DNA from: a virus
DNA: 62,525 nt
Strand: one strand, 5' to 3'
IMG/VR virus record: IMGVR_UViG_3300020172_002336
Span: 1-62,525 of that record
Shown here: positions 7,346-14,557 of the stretch, piece by piece
Layout: each line of letters begins with the position of its first letter
Numbering within the stretch: the stretch's first letter is position 1
Program-made: the position numbers and the translations under genes
The notes under the pieces: model-generated
What the model saw: the letters and a program-made list of their open reading frames with translations, nothing else
Told to the model about the DNA's origin: nothing
Databases searched by the model: none

Positions 7346-8173
7346 ATGAGATCCAAAAACGAGAACAAGCGCCCCTTCAAGGTGTTCCGCGAGTTGAGCG
7401 ACCCGATCAAGGAGCAGTTCGGGTGGCTTGCCAACGTCACGGCTCGCAAGTTCAAGCCGGTCGGCATCGAGACCGAGCACGTGATCGACTTGTGCGTGAA
7501 CAAGTCCGATCAGGATTGCCTGCGAGCGGCGTGGGATATGTGCCAAAACCGAATAAGTCCTAAATGGCAGGAGGAGTGCAAGTGCATCGTCGCTGGCGAA
7601 GGTCTCGTGCAGCACGTTATCGCGTCTTTCCTCGTCTCCCGCGAGGGCCACTCCAACTACGTTCTGAACCCTGATTATGCAGTTGCCCCGCAAGCGCCTA
7701 TCGAGAGCGCCCCCGCCGAGTTATCCGCCAAGATGGCCGACGACATTAACCAGTGGCTCAACATCGTGCGCGACATCACTATGGCCAAGGAAGTGTTCAC
7801 GGCACTGGACGACCAGTACCCCATACGAAGCCGAGAGCAACTGCGGTATGTGTTTCCAGCCGTCGTGCCGCTGCTGCGTCGCGTCGCGACGTCGCCGGGG
7901 TACCAAGGCACGCCGATCGGCAAGGAAGCTGCTAAGTGGGCGGCCAACCTCGCCAACCCACTTCCGGCGCACCACTGGAGTCCAGACCCCTCGATGCGCG
8001 AGGCGCTGCAGCTTGCAAACTCAACCGTGGCAATGGTGTCACTCTACGATGACACGCCGTACGTCAAGCAACCGCATCAAGCCGACATTCGGCTTTTCGT
8101 TCGGGACGGCGCTACTATTTTTCATCCGCTGTGGCCGATGAAAGCGTTAACTATGTTGGGCCTTGCGCCGTAA
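7346..8173 (+). CDS. Hypothetical protein (275 aa)
   Basis: The ATG lies in GAGGTAACGATG directly after the previous stop, so translation is likely coupled. The N-terminus is basic; the middle is helical (ADDINQWLNIVRDITMAKEVF) with no motif I recognise; scattered Cys residues (LCVNKSDQDC, KCIVAG) do not form an obvious zinc site. It is conserved-looking by codon use and size but no function can be given. Confidence 0.7.
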   Translation: MRSKNENKRPFKVFRELSDPIKEQFGWLANVTARKFKPVGIETEHVIDLCVNKSDQDCLRAAWDMCQNRISPKWQEECKCIVAGEGLVQHVIASFLVSREGHSNYVLNPDYAVAPQAPIESAPAELSAKMADDINQWLNIVRDITMAKEVFTALDDQYPIRSREQLRYVFPAVVPLLRRVATSPGYQGTPIGKEAAKWAANLANPLPAHHWSPDPSMREALQLANSTVAMVSLYDDTPYVKQPHQADIRLFVRDGATIFHPLWPMKALTMLGLAP

Positions 8174-8174
8174 C

Positions 8175-8192
8175 CTTACCCTAGGAGGTAAC
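8175..8192. repeat. Palindrome copy acting as ribosome binding site
   Basis: CTTACC-CTAGGA-GGTAAC, placed between the stop at 8173 and the ATG at 8194. The sequence GGAGGTAACG provides the ribosome binding site, so folding of the palindrome would hide it. Confidence 0.8.
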
Positions 8193-8193
8193 G

Positions 8194-8463
8194 ATGGCGA
8201 GAATGTACGGCTCTGTTCAGGGCAATCGCGGCAACGCGCATCGGCTCGGGCACAACAAGATGACAACCTACTGCGCCACCACATCGGGCGCGATCAGGTG
8301 CGAAGCGTTCATCGGCCCCAAAGGCCAAGATTACGTGCTCGTGTCCATGGAGCCTTGGCAGGGGGCGGGCATGCACCGCACCATCTACCGCGGCCCCATC
8401 GGCAAGTTCACGAGGGCGACGTTCGGCGAAGAAGTTGAGTGGAAGGAAGGAGAGCAAGCATGA
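8194..8463 (+). CDS. Hypothetical protein (89 aa)
   Basis: Preceded by GGAGGTAACG. Beta-rich small protein (DYVLVSMEPW, HRTIYRGPIGKF). Its stop overlaps the next start as ATGA. Not recognised. Confidence 0.7.
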   Translation: MARMYGSVQGNRGNAHRLGHNKMTTYCATTSGAIRCEAFIGPKGQDYVLVSMEPWQGAGMHRTIYRGPIGKFTRATFGEEVEWKEGEQA

Positions 8464-8744
8464 CCACGATGGCAGAGGCACTGCAGATCATCAGCGGCGT
8501 GTCGTTCAGCGACATGTCGGCACCGCACGCCGAGAAGGTGGCGGCGTTCTTGGAGCGCGCTACGGCTGAAATCACCGACCGCGAAGCTGCCGTGACCAAG
8601 CGCGAGCGCGTCGTGAACGACCGCGAGGCTGCCGTCCAGCTTCGCGAGAACAACGCTGAGGCGCGGCTCAAGGCGCTGGACAGCTACACCCGCGTGCAGA
8701 ACGCCCTGCAGCCCCGGCAGAAGTCGTGGCTGCGTCGGGGTTGA
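8460..8744 (+). CDS. Coiled-coil protein (94 aa)
   Basis: The ATG overlaps the upstream stop. Residues about 30-80 form a long charged heptad region (EITDREAAVTKRERVVNDRE), predicted coiled coil. Not recognised; likely oligomeric or a partner of another phage protein. The stop overlaps a start at 8744. Confidence 0.65.
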   Translation: MTTMAEALQIISGVSFSDMSAPHAEKVAAFLERATAEITDREAAVTKRERVVNDREAAVQLRENNAEARLKALDSYTRVQNALQPRQKSWLRRG

Positions 8745-9013
8745 TGTGGGTACACGCGGCCTACGCATGGAGCGATGGCTGTTGGCACTTAATAAAGCCA
8801 ACCGCTACATTCGTGACTGTGTCTTCGGACGCCGACACACTTACCCACAATCCGCTCAGGCGGGTGTTCCCGTTCCCGTGCTACGTGACGTTGGAGTTCA
8901 AGTACAAGTTCGACCTGCCGGATCGAAGAACGGAGGTTCAATGGCGTACCACGGATGCGCCTACTGGCGACAAGACACCCGCACCCCCGGCGTCATTCGC
9001 TGGGAAGTTATAG
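8744..9013 (+). CDS. Hypothetical protein (89 aa)
   Basis: The ATG overlaps the upstream TGA. Sequence begins MWVHAAYAWSDGCWHLIKP and contains RVFPFPCYVTLEFKYKFDLP. It overlaps the next gene by 73 nt in another frame, more than other overlaps here, so one of the two reading frames may be shorter than drawn. Confidence 0.5.
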   Translation: MWVHAAYAWSDGCWHLIKPTATFVTVSSDADTLTHNPLRRVFPFPCYVTLEFKYKFDLPDRRTEVQWRTTDAPTGDKTPAPPASFAGKL

Positions 9014-9240
9014 GAAACACTCTCCGGACCTACCCTACGAGAGATCGGTGCTTGCATGAAGTTCGGCACGCGTTGTTGCGCGTCGCCATGGACGGCAGTT
9101 TGTATTTACTCGATAGCGTGTATAACAAAGGGCCTCCCGAAGACAACATTACCTTTGCGGGTCATCGGCCGTTGATCCTAGTGCGCCAGCAGCCGTTACC
9201 CACTACGTTTTTAGAATACGAATGGAAAATACCTAATTGA
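8941..9240 (+). CDS. Hypothetical protein (99 aa)
   Basis: Start chosen at the ATG with GGAGG five bases upstream. The longer frame from 8746 lacks a good ribosome binding site and overlaps the previous gene entirely. Sequence is beta-rich (GVIRWEVIGNTLRTY, RPLILVRQQPL). Not recognised. Confidence 0.6.
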   Translation: MAYHGCAYWRQDTRTPGVIRWEVIGNTLRTYPTRDRCLHEVRHALLRVAMDGSLYLLDSVYNKGPPEDNITFAGHRPLILVRQQPLPTTFLEYEWKIPN

Positions 9241-9265
9241 CATCGTAATGTCTAGAAGGTAGAAA
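9237..9265 (+). promoter_or_regulatory. Sigma70-type promoter before the replication block
   Basis: TTGACA at 9237-9242 and TAGAAA at 9260-9265 with 17-nt spacing; the -35 is preceded by ATACCTAA as in the promoter at 1109. A half-palindrome (CCATTACCCTC) lies just downstream at the likely transcript start. It would drive the gene at 9293 and the polymerase. Confidence 0.6.
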
Positions 9266-9292
9266 CCATTACCCTCAACACACGGAGCGAGT

Positions 9293-9535
9293 ATGTCCGG
9301 ACCCGGGCCAGATAAGCGACCCTTCAACTTCTACATCAGCCGTCAGCATCTGGCGATCGTCATCGCCGAGGCGAAGAAACAGAAGACCACGAAGACGGCG
9401 ATCCTCACCGAGCTTCTGGAGGTGCTTAAGGCGCGTCGTGAGCGGCGAGGCGACCCGATCCCGCGACCGGCCCCAAAATACAACGCGCCGTGGTTCGCTG
9501 AGAAGAAGGTCAAGCAGCCGAAGGCTAAGAGCTAG
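9293..9535 (+). CDS. Putative ribbon-helix-helix-type small protein (80 aa)
   Basis: Preceded by CGGAGCGAGT. Residues 11-45 (FNFYISRQHLAIVIAEAKKQ then TTKTAILTELLEVL) fit a short beta strand followed by two helices, the layout of ribbon-helix-helix DNA-binding proteins. The tail is very basic (about 12 Lys/Arg in the last 30). A regulator of the polymerase operon is possible; no conserved motif proves it. Confidence 0.55.
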   Translation: MSGPGPDKRPFNFYISRQHLAIVIAEAKKQKTTKTAILTELLEVLKARRERRGDPIPRPAPKYNAPWFAEKKVKQPKAKS

Positions 9536-9570
9536 CTCAAGCAGGGGTCACCCTGTCGGGAAGGTACGCT

Positions 9571-12500
9571 ATGGCGAGACGATTGATTGGACTCGACTTC
9601 GAGACCCACTACGACAGCAAGTTCTACACGCTGCGCAAGATGGACATTCCGTCATACATCTGCGACCCGCGTTTCGAAGCTACGCTCGTTGCCGTCAAGG
9701 AGGGCCACAATCCGGCGTTCATTGTCGACGGACCGGACATCCCCCGTTACCTGCAGGGGTTAGGCGATCCGAAGGACATTACCCTCTACGGGCACAATCT
9801 GATGTTCGACGCTTGCATCGCGTCGTGGATCTACGGCTGGCGTGCTGGGCTTAACATCTGCACGCTGGCGCTGGCCCGCCAAACGATCCAAGCCTACTGC
9901 AGGTCGTTGTCGTTGAAGTCCGTACTTGAGTATCTTCGCCTGCCAGCCAAGGGCGGGTTCCTGTCCATGGTGGATGGGATGCGCCGCGACGACATCATCG
10001 CTGCCGGGTTCTGGCAACAGTACTGTGAGTACGCGGTGGGCGACATCGACGGCGCGTACGGCATCTACCAGCAGCTAGCACCTCTGGTGCCGCCCGAGGA
10101 GCACGTCATCGCTGACATGGTGCTGCGCATGGCGACCGAACCGTCGTTCGATCTGGACCAGCCTCTGCTGCAGGCACATCTGGACGACGTCATCGAGAAG
10201 AAAGAGGAGATGCTGGCGTTCGCCATGATCGGCGGCTCGCTCCGCGGCAAGGAAGACCTCATGTCGAACGACAAGTTCGCTTTGGTCCTCCAGTCGCTGG
10301 GTGTCGACCCTCCCACCAAGATGTCGCCTGTCACCGGCAGGCAGGCGTGGGCGTTCGCCAAGTCCGACGAGGGTATGAAGGAGCTACAGGAGCATCCGGA
10401 CCCCGTTGTGCAGGCAGTTGTCGCGGCTCGGCTGGGGCACAAGACCACGCTGGAAGAAACCCGCACGGCTCGGTTTCTGAATTGCAGTACCCTAACGTTC
10501 CCGGCCTATGGCGTGGGTAAGTTCCCCGTACCCTTGAAGGTAAGCGGGGCGCATACTCATCGGTTGTGTCTGGTGGGTGAAACAATTATTTGCACTTTGC
10601 GGGATAACCGTGTAGTGTACGATCGTCTTGACTGCCTACGCGCTACTGATCTGGTGTGGGATGGCGAGGCGTTCGTGGCCCACGGGGGACTAGCCTATGC
10701 CGGACGAAAGCGAGTTATCACTCACGACGGTGTCACAGGGACGCCCGACCACCGGGTCTTTACCGGGAAAGGGCAACTCGCGCTGGCACTTGCAAAGGCG
10801 CAAGGCGAGGACATTACTCGTGGAGGAGTTCCTGATCCGGCACGGGTCGAAACGACTGTGCACAGGGGAGATCACGTATCATTCCAGAGTGGAATTCCAC
10901 TGCAGCAAGTGCGGGGCCGTTTGTCGGGCCATGTGGAAGGATCTAACGAACCGAGACCGGGTGTTGTGCAAGTCGTGCGCGATTACCGCGCGCATGGCGG
11001 GCGTGAAGCCCTCCACCAAGATGTTAGCCGCTTCGGCCAGACAGAACGTAGACGAAGCTGCCAAGGCGAGAGCGCGGCGGGTAGTGTTACCCTTGCAGGC
11101 AAGCCAGCCGCTGACACGGGAAACGACACGTTCGCAGGCGCGTCGTTTGTCGGTGAGTTGGAGCCCTTCGGATTGGAAGACCGCCTTGACGACGGCTACT
11201 CGTGTGTTCCAGCGATGCACCAACCCCCGCATATCGAGCTACCCGTACTACGGCGGCAGGGGGATCGAAGTCTGGTTTGCCTCGCCAGCGTTGATGGCGG
11301 ACTGGTTGCTGAAAAACTTAGGACCACGACCGCTGGGCCAGTCGCTCGATCGGATCATGTCCAACGGACATTACGAGCCGGGGAACTTACGTTGGGCGAC
11401 GAAGGAAGTGCAGATGAAAAACCGCAATTCATGGAAACATGGGACATAATCGACTGCGGACCTCGCAACCGCTTCATGGCTAATGGCCGCCTTGTTCATA
11501 ATAGCGGTGACTGGAAATATAACGCGCAGAACATGCGCCGCGGCGGCAAACTTCGTAAGTCTCTCAAGGCACCACCCGGCCACACGGTCGTGGTCGGCGA
11601 CGAAAAACAAATCGAAGCGCGCATGGCCGCCGAGTTCAGCGGGCAGGCCGACCTCGTCGAGCAGTTCCGACTGGGCGTGGACACCTACGCCGCGATGGCG
11701 ACCAAGATCTTCGGGTTCGTTGTCGATCGTAAGGTTCACGTGCCGCAGGGGTTCGTCGGTAAGACATGTCTCGGCGCTGACACTCTGGTGTTGACAGATA
11801 GTGGATGGAAGCCTATCCCATACATCTTGGCTTCCGACAAAGTATGGGACGGTATGGCGTGGGTGACGCATCAGGGATTGATCTACCAAGGGGTGAAGCC
11901 GGTACTGACGAAGTACGGCGTGACGGCAACTTCGGACCACGAGATCAGTTTGGGAAGTTCGTGGCTGGAGTGGAGCGCGGTATGCGCGGACCGCCGCCTT
12001 TTCCAGTCGGCAGTCGCGTCGGTTCGTTTACCGTGCTCGGCTACGTCAACCACAAACAAGGCTGGCACCCAATCTGCCAATGCGAGTGTGGGCGAGCGGG
12101 CCGCGTCGACCGGCACAACCTCAAAAGCGGCAAGTCAACTCGGTGCCGTAAATGTTTGGGCGCGAGGCACTCTAAGAACTTTGCACTGTACCGCGACATC
12201 CTGCCTGACGATGCTCACAGACGCCGTCTCGCCAACCGCATCAGGGCCTGCATTGACAGGTGCCACAACCCAAAGAACCGGGTTTACCGCGGCTACGGCG
12301 GGCGAGGCATACACGTCCACGAAGCATGGCGTACTAACATCGGCACGTTCTTGGCCTACGTGCAGTCGTGCGCGGGCTGGGATGACCCGGCTCTCCACAT
12401 GGATCGAACAGATAACGAGAAAGGTTACGAACCGGGCAACATTAGGTTCGTTACCATCACAGGAAACAACCAAAACCGAAGGGAGGTTTGGAAGCTGCAG

Positions 12501-13242
12501 CTTCGCATCGACGAACTTGAAGCCCGTCTACGACATTGCAAATGCGGGGCCGAGACATCGGTTCACGATCCTGACTGATGAAGGGCCGCTGGTTGTCAGC
12601 AACTGCGTGCTCTCGGGCATGTACGGTGTTGGGCCGCCGAAGTTTCGTAGCTCGGTTATTCATCTGTCCAAAGAACAGACCGGCACGAGGATCGACGTCG
12701 ACGTTGATCTGGGGCCGACCGTTACCTCGGAGACCATCATTGAAGCCTACCGTCGTGAGACGTGGGCGATCACTGAGATGCGGAAGCGGCTGAACAACTG
12801 CATCCCGCTGATGGCCCAGCCCGATTGTAACTTCTTCGTCGGGGCAGTGCAGTTCCTCTACCAGAAGATCAAGCTACCAAACGGCCATTACCTCTACTAC
12901 AATAAGCTACGTTTCGACGACACGTCAGGCAGTTGGATCTACGAGTACGCCGGACGCTGGAAACGCATCTACGGCGGTGCTCTTTTGGAGAACATCATTC
13001 AGGCGCTCGCGCGTATCGTGACCATGCACGCGGCGCTGCGCCTGCGCCCCGATCTGAGTAAGTACAACTGGAAGCTGGCACTGCAGGCGCACGATGAACT
13101 CGTCTTGATAGTTCCGAACGACCACGTGGACTGCGCCAAACAACGCCTCAAGGAAGAACTTACCCGGCAGGTAACATGGATGCCCAACCTGCCGGTCGAT
13201 GCTGATATTGGATCAGGCCCCACATACGGAGATGCGAAATGA
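9571..13242 (+). CDS. Family A DNA polymerase with 3'-5' exonuclease, interrupted by two inteins (1223 aa precursor)
   Basis: The precursor contains a DnaQ-type exonuclease domain (DFETH at residues 9-13, GHNLMFDACI near 77, YAVGDIDGAY near 155) and a polymerase domain: SGAHTHRL/SGDWK region, motif A VVVGDEKQIEAR at about 673-684, motif B in the GKT/CVLSGMYGVG region, and motif C AHDELV at 1173-1178. Intein 1 is residues 333-644 and intein 2 residues 733-1011; removal leaves 632 aa, a usual length for phage Pol A with exonuclease. The second intein splits the O-helix (motif B), so activity should require splicing. Start follows GGAAGG. The stop overlaps the next ATG. Confidence 0.92.
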   Translation: MARRLIGLDFETHYDSKFYTLRKMDIPSYICDPRFEATLVAVKEGHNPAFIVDGPDIPRYLQGLGDPKDITLYGHNLMFDACIASWIYGWRAGLNICTLALARQTIQAYCRSLSLKSVLEYLRLPAKGGFLSMVDGMRRDDIIAAGFWQQYCEYAVGDIDGAYGIYQQLAPLVPPEEHVIADMVLRMATEPSFDLDQPLLQAHLDDVIEKKEEMLAFAMIGGSLRGKEDLMSNDKFALVLQSLGVDPPTKMSPVTGRQAWAFAKSDEGMKELQEHPDPVVQAVVAARLGHKTTLEETRTARFLNCSTLTFPAYGVGKFPVPLKVSGAHTHRLCLVGETIICTLRDNRVVYDRLDCLRATDLVWDGEAFVAHGGLAYAGRKRVITHDGVTGTPDHRVFTGKGQLALALAKAQGEDITRGGVPDPARVETTVHRGDHVSFQSGIPLQQVRGRLSGHVEGSNEPRPGVVQVVRDYRAHGGREALHQDVSRFGQTERRRSCQGESAAGSVTLAGKPAADTGNDTFAGASFVGELEPFGLEDRLDDGYSCVPAMHQPPHIELPVLRRQGDRSLVCLASVDGGLVAEKLRTTTAGPVARSDHVQRTLRAGELTLGDEGSADEKPQFMETWDIIDCGPRNRFMANGRLVHNSGDWKYNAQNMRRGGKLRKSLKAPPGHTVVVGDEKQIEARMAAEFSGQADLVEQFRLGVDTYAAMATKIFGFVVDRKVHVPQGFVGKTCLGADTLVLTDSGWKPIPYILASDKVWDGMAWVTHQGLIYQGVKPVLTKYGVTATSDHEISLGSSWLEWSAVCADRRLFQSAVASVRLPCSATSTTNKAGTQSANASVGERAASTGTTSKAASQLGAVNVWARGTLRTLHCTATSCLTMLTDAVSPTASGPALTGATTQRTGFTAATAGEAYTSTKHGVLTSARSWPTCSRARAGMTRLSTWIEQITRKVTNRATLGSLPSQETTKTEGRFGSCSFASTNLKPVYDIANAGPRHRFTILTDEGPLVVSNCVLSGMYGVGPPKFRSSVIHLSKEQTGTRIDVDVDLGPTVTSETIIEAYRRETWAITEMRKRLNNCIPLMAQPDCNFFVGAVQFLYQKIKLPNGHYLYYNKLRFDDTSGSWIYEYAGRWKRIYGGALLENIIQALARIVTMHAALRLRPDLSKYNWKLALQAHDELVLIVPNDHVDCAKQRLKEELTRQVTWMPNLPVDADIGSGPTYGDAK
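10567..11502 (+). mobile_element. Intein 1 of the DNA polymerase (312 aa)
   Basis: It starts at Cys333 (CLVGETIICTLRD, block A), has block B as GVTGTPDHRVFT, and ends with block F WDIIDCGPRNRFMANG and block G RLVHN, followed by Ser as the first C-extein residue. The nucleophiles Cys1, His-Asn at the C-end and Ser+1 are all present, so splicing looks competent. Between blocks B and F about 665 nt remain open in the intein frame but give a featureless sequence without any in-frame endonuclease motif; an HNH endonuclease is encoded there in another frame. Confidence 0.88.
10697..11449 (+). CDS. HNH homing endonuclease nested out of frame inside intein 1 (up to 250 aa)
   Basis: This frame is +1 relative to the polymerase. 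It encodes a zinc ribbon (HCSKCG and LCKSC) and the HNH homing core of the type RCTNP, YYGGRGIEV, LDRIMSNGHYEPGNLRWATK, ending KNRN. The ATG at 10697 has GGGGGA eight bases upstream but would overlap block B; a GTG at 10820 after GCGAGG gives a shorter protein that starts beyond block B. It ends 53 nt before the intein end, inside block F. The likely role is cutting intein-less polymerase genes, doing in trans-frame what an in-frame intein endonuclease does. Confidence 0.85.
   Translation: MPDESELSLTTVSQGRPTTGSLPGKGNSRWHLQRRKARTLLVEEFLIRHGSKRLCTGEITYHSRVEFHCSKCGAVCRAMWKDLTNRDRVLCKSCAITARMAGVKPSTKMLAASARQNVDEAAKARARRVVLPLQASQPLTRETTRSQARRLSVSWSPSDWKTALTTATRVFQRCTNPRISSYPYYGGRGIEVWFASPALMADWLLKNLGPRPLGQSLDRIMSNGHYEPGNLRWATKEVQMKNRNSWKHGT
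11767..12603 (+). mobile_element. Intein 2 of the DNA polymerase (279 aa)
   Basis: It starts at Cys733 (CLGADTLVLTDSGWKPI, block A), has block B as GVTATSDHEIS, block F as VYDIANAGPRHRFTI and ends PLVVSN with Cys as +1 residue. The residue before the terminal Asn is Ser, not the usual His, so splicing may rely on other residues. The insertion point is within motif B of the polymerase. About 550 nt between blocks B and F are open in the intein frame but carry no endonuclease motif (Thr/Ala/Ser-rich); an HNH gene is read there in a different frame. Confidence 0.87.
11982..12578 (+). CDS. HNH homing endonuclease nested out of frame inside intein 2 (198 aa)
   Basis: This frame is +2 relative to the polymerase. 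The ATG at 11982 has GGAG six bases upstream and yields the typical N-terminus of phage HNH enzymes (PVGSRVGSFTVLGYV), followed by CQCECG and CRKC, then RCHNP, YGGRGIHV, LHMDRTDNEKGYEPGNIRFV and NQNRR. The open frame extends back to 11805 but without a good site. It starts just after block B and its last 20 or so codons are also read as intein block F, so that stretch is truly dual-coding. It ends 25 nt before the intein end. Confidence 0.88.
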   Translation: MRGPPPFPVGSRVGSFTVLGYVNHKQGWHPICQCECGRAGRVDRHNLKSGKSTRCRKCLGARHSKNFALYRDILPDDAHRRRLANRIRACIDRCHNPKNRVYRGYGGRGIHVHEAWRTNIGTFLAYVQSCAGWDDPALHMDRTDNEKGYEPGNIRFVTITGNNQNRREVWKLQLRIDELEARLRHCKCGAETSVHDPD

Positions 13243-13520
13243 CGAGCCAATCCGACACGACCGCGACGCCGAGCACTCTCAAGGTCCGCACGAAAGTGTC
13301 CGCCGCTGAGAAGCAAGCCAACTACGACCGCGCCTACGAGACGCAGGTCAAGCAGTTCTGCTTCCAGCAGGCAGCGGAGCACAGCCTGACAGACGGTGCG
13401 GCCAATCCGAAGGCCCCTCCGATGGAGGCGATCCTCCAGAACGCCGACCTCATGTTCAAGTGGTTCAAGAACGGCACCGTGCCCGCGGCCAGAGCCGCCA
13501 GCATCCACGCGCTCAACTAA
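13239..13520 (+). CDS. Hypothetical protein (93 aa)
   Basis: The ATG overlaps the polymerase stop as ATGA, so expression is coupled to the polymerase. Charged, helical, Ala-rich (NYDRAYETQVKQFCFQQAAE). Possibly a small accessory of replication; no known motif. Confidence 0.65.
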   Translation: MTSQSDTTATPSTLKVRTKVSAAEKQANYDRAYETQVKQFCFQQAAEHSLTDGAANPKAPPMEAILQNADLMFKWFKNGTVPAARAASIHALN

Positions 13521-13530
13521 CAGGTCCACC

Positions 13531-14259
13531 ATGGCGTTCGAAAGCACCACCGTTACCTTCGGGGGCAACACTTCGGCCAAACCAGCCAACGTGCCGATCA
13601 GCTATTCCAAGATCAAAAACTTCCGGTCGTGCCCCAAGCGACACTTCCACTACGACATCGCGAAGGACATCATCGAGGAACGGTCCGAGCAGTTGGACTA
13701 CGGTGACGCTGTCCATTTGGCCATGCAGAACCGCATCGCCAAGAACATCCCGCTACCTGCGCAGTTCGCGGACTACGAGCCGATCGTCCAGCGGTTCCTC
13801 AAAGGGGCCGACAAGCCCGGAGCGCAGATCTTGGTCGAGCAGAAGTTCGCCATCGACAGCAACTTCCAGCCCTGCAAGTTCTTCGACAACAAAGTGGTGA
13901 TGTATCGCGCCATCGCCGACGCGATCAAGATCATCGGACCAGTGGCGCTGAACAACGACTGGAAGACCGGCAAGGTCAAGGACGACCCGCTGCAGATCCT
14001 GACCGCGGCAGCCTGCATCTTCGCGTTCCATCCGCAGGTACAGGTCATCCGCAACGAGTACGTCTGGCTCGAAGCCAACCCCATCCAGATCACCACGGTC
14101 GACCTGCGCCGGGATCAACTTCCACAGCTTTGGGCGGACATCATGCCCGAGTTCGAGACGTATCGAGAGGCGATCCGCACGGGCACGTTCCCGCCCAAGA
14201 AGAACGGCCTCTGCCGGTCGTACTGCAACGTCACTAGCTGCCAGTTCCACGGCGGATAA
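13531..14259 (+). CDS. PD-(D/E)XK (RecB/Cas4-like) exonuclease (242 aa)
   Basis: PISYSKIKNFRSCPKRHFH is the N-terminal SxSxxxxxxxCP motif of RecB/Cas4-like nucleases; YGDAVHLAMQ gives the conserved His; LNNDWKTGK is the D-x-K catalytic segment; the C-terminus GLCRSYCNVTSCQFHGG supplies further Cys that, with the first, may hold an iron-sulfur cluster as in Cas4/AddB. A role in 5'-3' or end processing of replicating or recombining DNA is expected. It sits between polymerase and helicase genes. Confidence 0.8.
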   Translation: MAFESTTVTFGGNTSAKPANVPISYSKIKNFRSCPKRHFHYDIAKDIIEERSEQLDYGDAVHLAMQNRIAKNIPLPAQFADYEPIVQRFLKGADKPGAQILVEQKFAIDSNFQPCKFFDNKVVMYRAIADAIKIIGPVALNNDWKTGKVKDDPLQILTAAACIFAFHPQVQVIRNEYVWLEANPIQITTVDLRRDQLPQLWADIMPEFETYREAIRTGTFPPKKNGLCRSYCNVTSCQFHGG

Positions 14260-14260
14260 C

Positions 14261-14557
14261 GTGACCCCCGAAGGTAAGGTCAAGGCCAAGGTCAAGGCTC
14301 TGCTCAGCAGGTTGGGTGTCGAGTACGACATGCCGGTCCGGAACGGCTTCGGCAAGCAGCAGCTAGACTTCTGCCCTTGCTCGGTCGATGGGCATCTACT
14401 CATCATCGAGACCAAGGCACCGGGCGAGTGGCTCACGCCGCTGCAGAGGACAACAGCGCTGCGCTGGCTCAATACCGGAGCCAGCGTATTCGTCGTGTCT
14501 AACGAGGCCGGACTTAACGCATTGGCGTGGTTCATAGCACGCAGACGAGGACATTAA
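14261..14557 (+). CDS. VRR-NUC domain nuclease (98 aa)
   Basis: A GTG start gives a 98-residue protein with LDFCPCSVDGHLLIIETKAPG, the D...E-x-K core of stand-alone VRR-NUC (PD-(D/E)XK) nucleases, and a following Q-x-x-x-L-x-W helix. Phage versions commonly sit next to an SNF2-type helicase, as here, and may act as structure-specific nucleases or Holliday junction resolvases. The TAA stop overlaps the helicase ATG. Confidence 0.8.
   Translation: MTPEGKVKAKVKALLSRLGVEYDMPVRNGFGKQQLDFCPCSVDGHLLIIETKAPGEWLTPLQRTTALRWLNTGASVFVVSNEAGLNALAWFIARRRGH

Noticed and set aside
10567-12603. Group I introns instead of inteins in the polymerase gene
   Set aside because: The polymerase frame stays open through both inserts, and intein blocks A, B, F and G with Cys1, terminal Asn and Ser/Cys+1 are visible.
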